A stretch of 33,762 nt of DNA from Sphingomonas sp. (GTDB lineage Bacteria; Pseudomonadota; Alphaproteobacteria; Sphingomonadales; Sphingomonadaceae), in assembly GCF_013816785.1 (NCBI RefSeq), contig NZ_JACDDV010000021.1, positions 1 through 33,762 of the forward strand, given 5' to 3'. This document shows, piece by piece, positions 31,559 through 33,762 of this stretch; the first letter of the stretch is position 1, and the number at the start of each line of letters is the position of its first letter. A program made the position numbers and the translations under genes. Under the pieces are notes generated by a model, which was not told the DNA's origin, did no database searches, and saw only the letters and a program-made list of their open reading frames with translations.

Positions 31559-32557
31559 ATGGCCCGGCTGGGTTCCTGGATCGAGCCTTTTCCCGAAGGC
31601 ATCTACGTCAAACCCGCGGATGCGTGGGTCGATCCGTCGCAGCCCAAGGAGCGGGCGCTGGTCACGCATGGCCACGCCGATCATGCGCGGGGCGGCCATG
31701 GCGCGGTATGGGCAACGGCGGAAACGCTGGCGATCATGGACGTGCGCTATGGCCAGCAGAACGCGCATGCGGTCGCTTATGGCGAGCGGGTGCGGATCGG
31801 CGAGGTCGAGGTGAGCTTTGTGCCCGCCGGCCATGTACTGGGTTCGGCGCAAATCATCCTCGACTATGGCGGCGAGCGGGTGGTCGTGTCCGGCGATTAC
31901 AAGCGGCGGCCGGACCCGACGTGCGCGCCGTTCGAGGTCACGCCATGCGATATTTTCATCACCGAGGCGACTTTCGGACTGCCGGTGTTCCATCATCCCG
32001 ACACGGCCAGCGAGATCGACCGGTTGCTCCACCGCCTCCACGCCGAGCCCGACCGCTGCATCCTGGTCGGCGCCTATGCGCTGGGCAAGGCGCAGCGGGT
32101 GATCGCCGAGTTGCGCGCGCGGGGACATGACGCGCCGATCTATTATCACGGCGCGATGGAGCGGCTGTGCCGATTGTATGAGGAGCTCGGCGTTCCGCTC
32201 GGTGAGTTGCGGCCGGTAGCGGACGCGAAGAAGGAGGAGCTTCAAGGGCGGATCGTCATCTGCCCGCCGTCGGCGCTCAACGACCGCTGGTCGCGGCGGC
32301 TGCCCGATCCGGTGACGGCAATGGCCTCAGGCTGGATGCGCATCCGTCAGCGCGCGCGGCAAAAGAACGTCGAGCTGCCGCTGATCATCTCGGATCATGC
32401 GGATTGGGACGAACTGACCCAGACGATCAAAGACGTCGCGCCCAAGGAAGTGTGGATCACGCATGGGCGCGAGGATGCGCTGATGCACTGGTGCATGTTG
32501 CACCAGGTCAAGGCGCGCGAGCTCAATTTGGTGGGCTATGAAGATGAGGACGATTGA
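31559..32557 (+). CDS. Ligase-associated DNA damage response exonuclease (MBL/beta-CASP fold)
   Basis: 332-aa metallo-beta-lactamase-fold nuclease of the SNM1/beta-CASP-like group. THGHADHARGG carries the main metal ligands; AGHVLGSAQI and SGDYKRRPDP follow; the beta-CASP part has GAYALGKAQRVI and SDHADWDEL. The family acts with an ATP-dependent DNA ligase that in many genomes directly follows it. Here the following gene is an unrelated secreted protein, so the ligase is missing from the expected position. It diverges from the small membrane protein/helicase run. Confidence 0.9.
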   Translation: MARLGSWIEPFPEGIYVKPADAWVDPSQPKERALVTHGHADHARGGHGAVWATAETLAIMDVRYGQQNAHAVAYGERVRIGEVEVSFVPAGHVLGSAQIILDYGGERVVVSGDYKRRPDPTCAPFEVTPCDIFITEATFGLPVFHHPDTASEIDRLLHRLHAEPDRCILVGAYALGKAQRVIAELRARGHDAPIYYHGAMERLCRLYEELGVPLGELRPVADAKKEELQGRIVICPPSALNDRWSRRLPDPVTAMASGWMRIRQRARQKNVELPLIISDHADWDELTQTIKDVAPKEVWITHGREDALMHWCMLHQVKARELNLVGYEDEDD

Positions 32558-32567
32558 GATTGGGGGC

Positions 32568-32591
32568 GTCCGCAATGGGTGGAATGCGGAC
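32568..32591. repeat. Inverted repeat, copy 1 of a CGTCCGCAATGG element
   Basis: GTCCGCA (32568-32574) and TGCGGAC (32585-32591) are perfect arms around a 10-base loop, directly after the exonuclease stop. It may serve as the exonuclease terminator. The first 12 bases (CGTCCGCAATGG, from 32567) recur at 33088. Elements of this sort are, from memory, common between genes in sphingomonads. Confidence 0.6.
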
Positions 32592-32643
32592 ATTGTAAAC
32601 GGTTCGGCAAGTGCCGTACTGTGTACCTCATAAGGGGAGGGAT

Positions 32644-33087
32644 ATGAGGTTCATCGCGGTTTGGGCGCTCGTCCTCACAGTACTATTGCCGGCCGAGGGT
32701 ACGGCGCAACGAAACGCTCCCGTCGATGCCCCCTTTGTTCTGGAGCACTCCTATTGGATTGAGCCCGGTCAGACGGAACGCTTCCTCACCTTGTTCAACA
32801 AGAACAAGCTGCCGCTCCTGAAACGCGAGATTGCGGATGGGCGCATCTTATGGATGCGGATTACGCGGCCAAGACTACGAAGCAATGCGACGAGCCAACC
32901 GGATCTTCGCTTGACCATCGCATGGAGGAACTCGGTAGTCGCTTGGGATGATGTTGACCCTTCGCGTTTCGTAGCGGCTCTCTTTCGGAACCAACACGCC
33001 TGGCGAGCAGAAGAGGCCGAACGTGAGAGGCTCGTTGTCACCCGCGCTGATGTTCCTGTGCAGGAGCAATCGATCACCACGCCCTAA
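32644..33087 (+). CDS. Secreted protein of unknown function
   Basis: 147 aa with a clear signal peptide (1-22, ending GTAQ) and no further membrane helix. The mature part is a compact alpha/beta-like domain (HSYWIEPGQTERFLTLFNKNK...WMRITRPRL...LTIAWRNSVVAWDD) with no cysteines and no recognised catalytic motif. AGGGGAGG (32633-32640) is a strong ribosome site for ATG 32644, so the upstream in-frame ATG at 32611 is rejected. It sits between two copies of a CGTCCGCAATGG element and is visibly more A/T-rich than its neighbours. Function unknown. Confidence 0.7.
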   Translation: MRFIAVWALVLTVLLPAEGTAQRNAPVDAPFVLEHSYWIEPGQTERFLTLFNKNKLPLLKREIADGRILWMRITRPRLRSNATSQPDLRLTIAWRNSVVAWDDVDPSRFVAALFRNQHAWRAEEAERERLVVTRADVPVQEQSITTP

Positions 33088-33111
33088 CGTCCGCAATGGT
33101 CGAAAGGCGAC
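33088..33111. repeat. Degenerate copy 2 of the CGTCCGCAATGG element
   Basis: CGTCCGCAATGG (33088-33099) repeats the start of the element at 32567, then diverges. The right arm is broken (GGCGAC instead of TGCGGAC), so it no longer forms a perfect hairpin. It fills the gap between the two convergent stops. Confidence 0.5.
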
Positions 33112-33112
33112 G

Positions 33113-33762
33113 CTAGTGCGCCGCCTCGACTGCTTCGATCCCTGAAGCTTTCAGTTGCGCGTTAATCGTTGCCATCAGGCGATCCAGCCCCGCCTGATCC
33201 TTCGACTCCGCCCGCGCGACAAGGACATCCTGGGTGTTCGAGGCGCGCAGGAGCCACCATCCATCGGCGGTTTTGACGCGAACGCCGTCGGTTTTGTCGA
33301 CCTTGGCGCCTTCCTCAGCAAGACGCGCCGCGACTTCTTCGATCACCGCCACCTTGCGGCTTTCGTCGACCTGGAAGCGGAGTTCGGGGGTGGCGACCGA
33401 CACCAGCATTTCGCTCTTCAGTTCGGTCAGTGTCTTGCCGCTTTCCGACACCGCACGGATCAGGCGGACGGCGGCGTAGAGCGCATCGTCGAAGCCGTAC
33501 CACTCATGCTTAAAGAAGATGTGGCCGCTCATTTCGCCCGCCAACGGCGACCCGGTTTCCTTCATCTTCGACTTGATCAGGCTGTGGCCGGTCTTCCACA
33601 TCAGCGGTTTGCCGCCCATCTCCGCAATGCGGTCGAACAGGGTTTGGCTGGCTTTCACATCGGCGATGATCGTCGCTCCCGGCTCGGCCTTGAGCACTGG
33701 GCCGGCGAGGATGATCAGCAGCTGGTCGCCCCAGATGACGCGCCCTTGGGCATCGACTGCGC
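33113..33762 (-). CDS. Phosphomannomutase/phosphoglucomutase, 5' truncated by the window end
   Basis: C-terminal ~216 residues of an alpha-D-phosphohexomutase that interconverts hexose 1- and 6-phosphates for surface polysaccharide precursors. The frame is open to the last base; the bases before the GTG at 33697 still read [15 protein letters not shown], which belongs to the metal-binding domain, so 33697 is not the true start. Visible segments are [11 protein letters not shown], the sugar-specificity loop GEMSGHIFF and the phosphate-binding RASNTQD. The active-site serine and most of domains 1-2 are outside the window. Related sphingomonad enzymes (PgmG) serve sphingan synthesis. Confidence 0.92.
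   Translation of the reverse strand, partial: AVDAQGRVIWGDQLLIILAGPVLKAEPGATIIADVKASQTLFDRIAEMGGKPLMWKTGHSLIKSKMKETGSPLAGEMSGHIFFKHEWYGFDDALYAAVRLIRAVSESGKTLTELKSEMLVSVATPELRFQVDESRKVAVIEEVAARLAEEGAKVDKTDGVRVKTADGWWLLRASNTQDVLVARAESKDQAGLDRLMATINAQLKASGIEAVEAAH

Overview
The window looks like chromosomal DNA of a sphingomonad-type alphaproteobacterium. The evidence is the high GC content, a class I lysyl-tRNA synthetase, the order rpmF-plsX-fabH-ihfA-merR, a PabB-PabC fusion, and the PdeM/DEXH-helicase/exonuclease repair set. Most of it is compact housekeeping sequence with many 4-base stop/start overlaps. No rRNA, tRNA, CRISPR array or intact insertion sequence was seen.

Layout. 1-4.9 kb: a Lap-type adhesin export module, made of a type I secretion ABC ATPase (cut by the window start), a SleB-type cell-wall hydrolase, an HlyD-type fusion protein and, convergent, a LapG-like periplasmic protease with an intact Cys/His/Asp triad. 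4.9-9.3 kb: an alpha/beta hydrolase, an orphan [2Fe-2S] oxidoreductase subunit, a His-rich RcnB-like periplasmic protein and a DUF885 lipoprotein. 9.3-10.0 kb has no intact recognised gene but holds a decayed second copy of the DUF885 3' end, a perfect 12-bp inverted repeat and a G/A-rich repeat. 10.0-11.7 kb: an Lrp/AsnC regulator divergent from an S41 peptidase, with operator-like dyads between them.

11.7-13.7 kb is the most accessory-looking part. It has a small membrane protein and then a non-specific nuclease toxin (Endonuclea_NS_2-like) overlapping a YezG/DUF600-like immunity gene. 13.7-18.5 kb: lysS, divergent from an iron-sulfur DinG/XPD-type helicase that is translationally coupled to a SixA-type phosphatase. 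18.5-21.6 kb: the rpmF-plsX-fabH-ihfA-merR operon on the minus strand. 21.7-25.6 kb: a metallo-beta-lactamase-fold hydrolase, an S9 peptidase and an M19 dipeptidase. 25.7-27.4 kb: the PabB-PabC fusion.

27.4-32.6 kb encodes three of the four members of the 'ligase-associated DNA damage response' set (PdeM phosphoesterase, DEXH helicase, MBL exonuclease). The ATP-dependent ligase is absent from the window, and a DEDDh 3'-5' exoribonuclease, a small lipoprotein and a small membrane protein lie in the same gene run. The helicase has no ATG, GTG or TTG at the expected start and may begin at a CTG inside a CTGA overlap. The window ends with a secreted protein of unknown function flanked by two related repeats, and a phosphomannomutase/phosphoglucomutase cut by the window end.

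Best candidates for further study are the nuclease/immunity pair with its short FNPWHDP-type leader, the ligase-less repair cluster with its possible CTG start, and the cell-wall hydrolase embedded in the Lap-type secretion operon.
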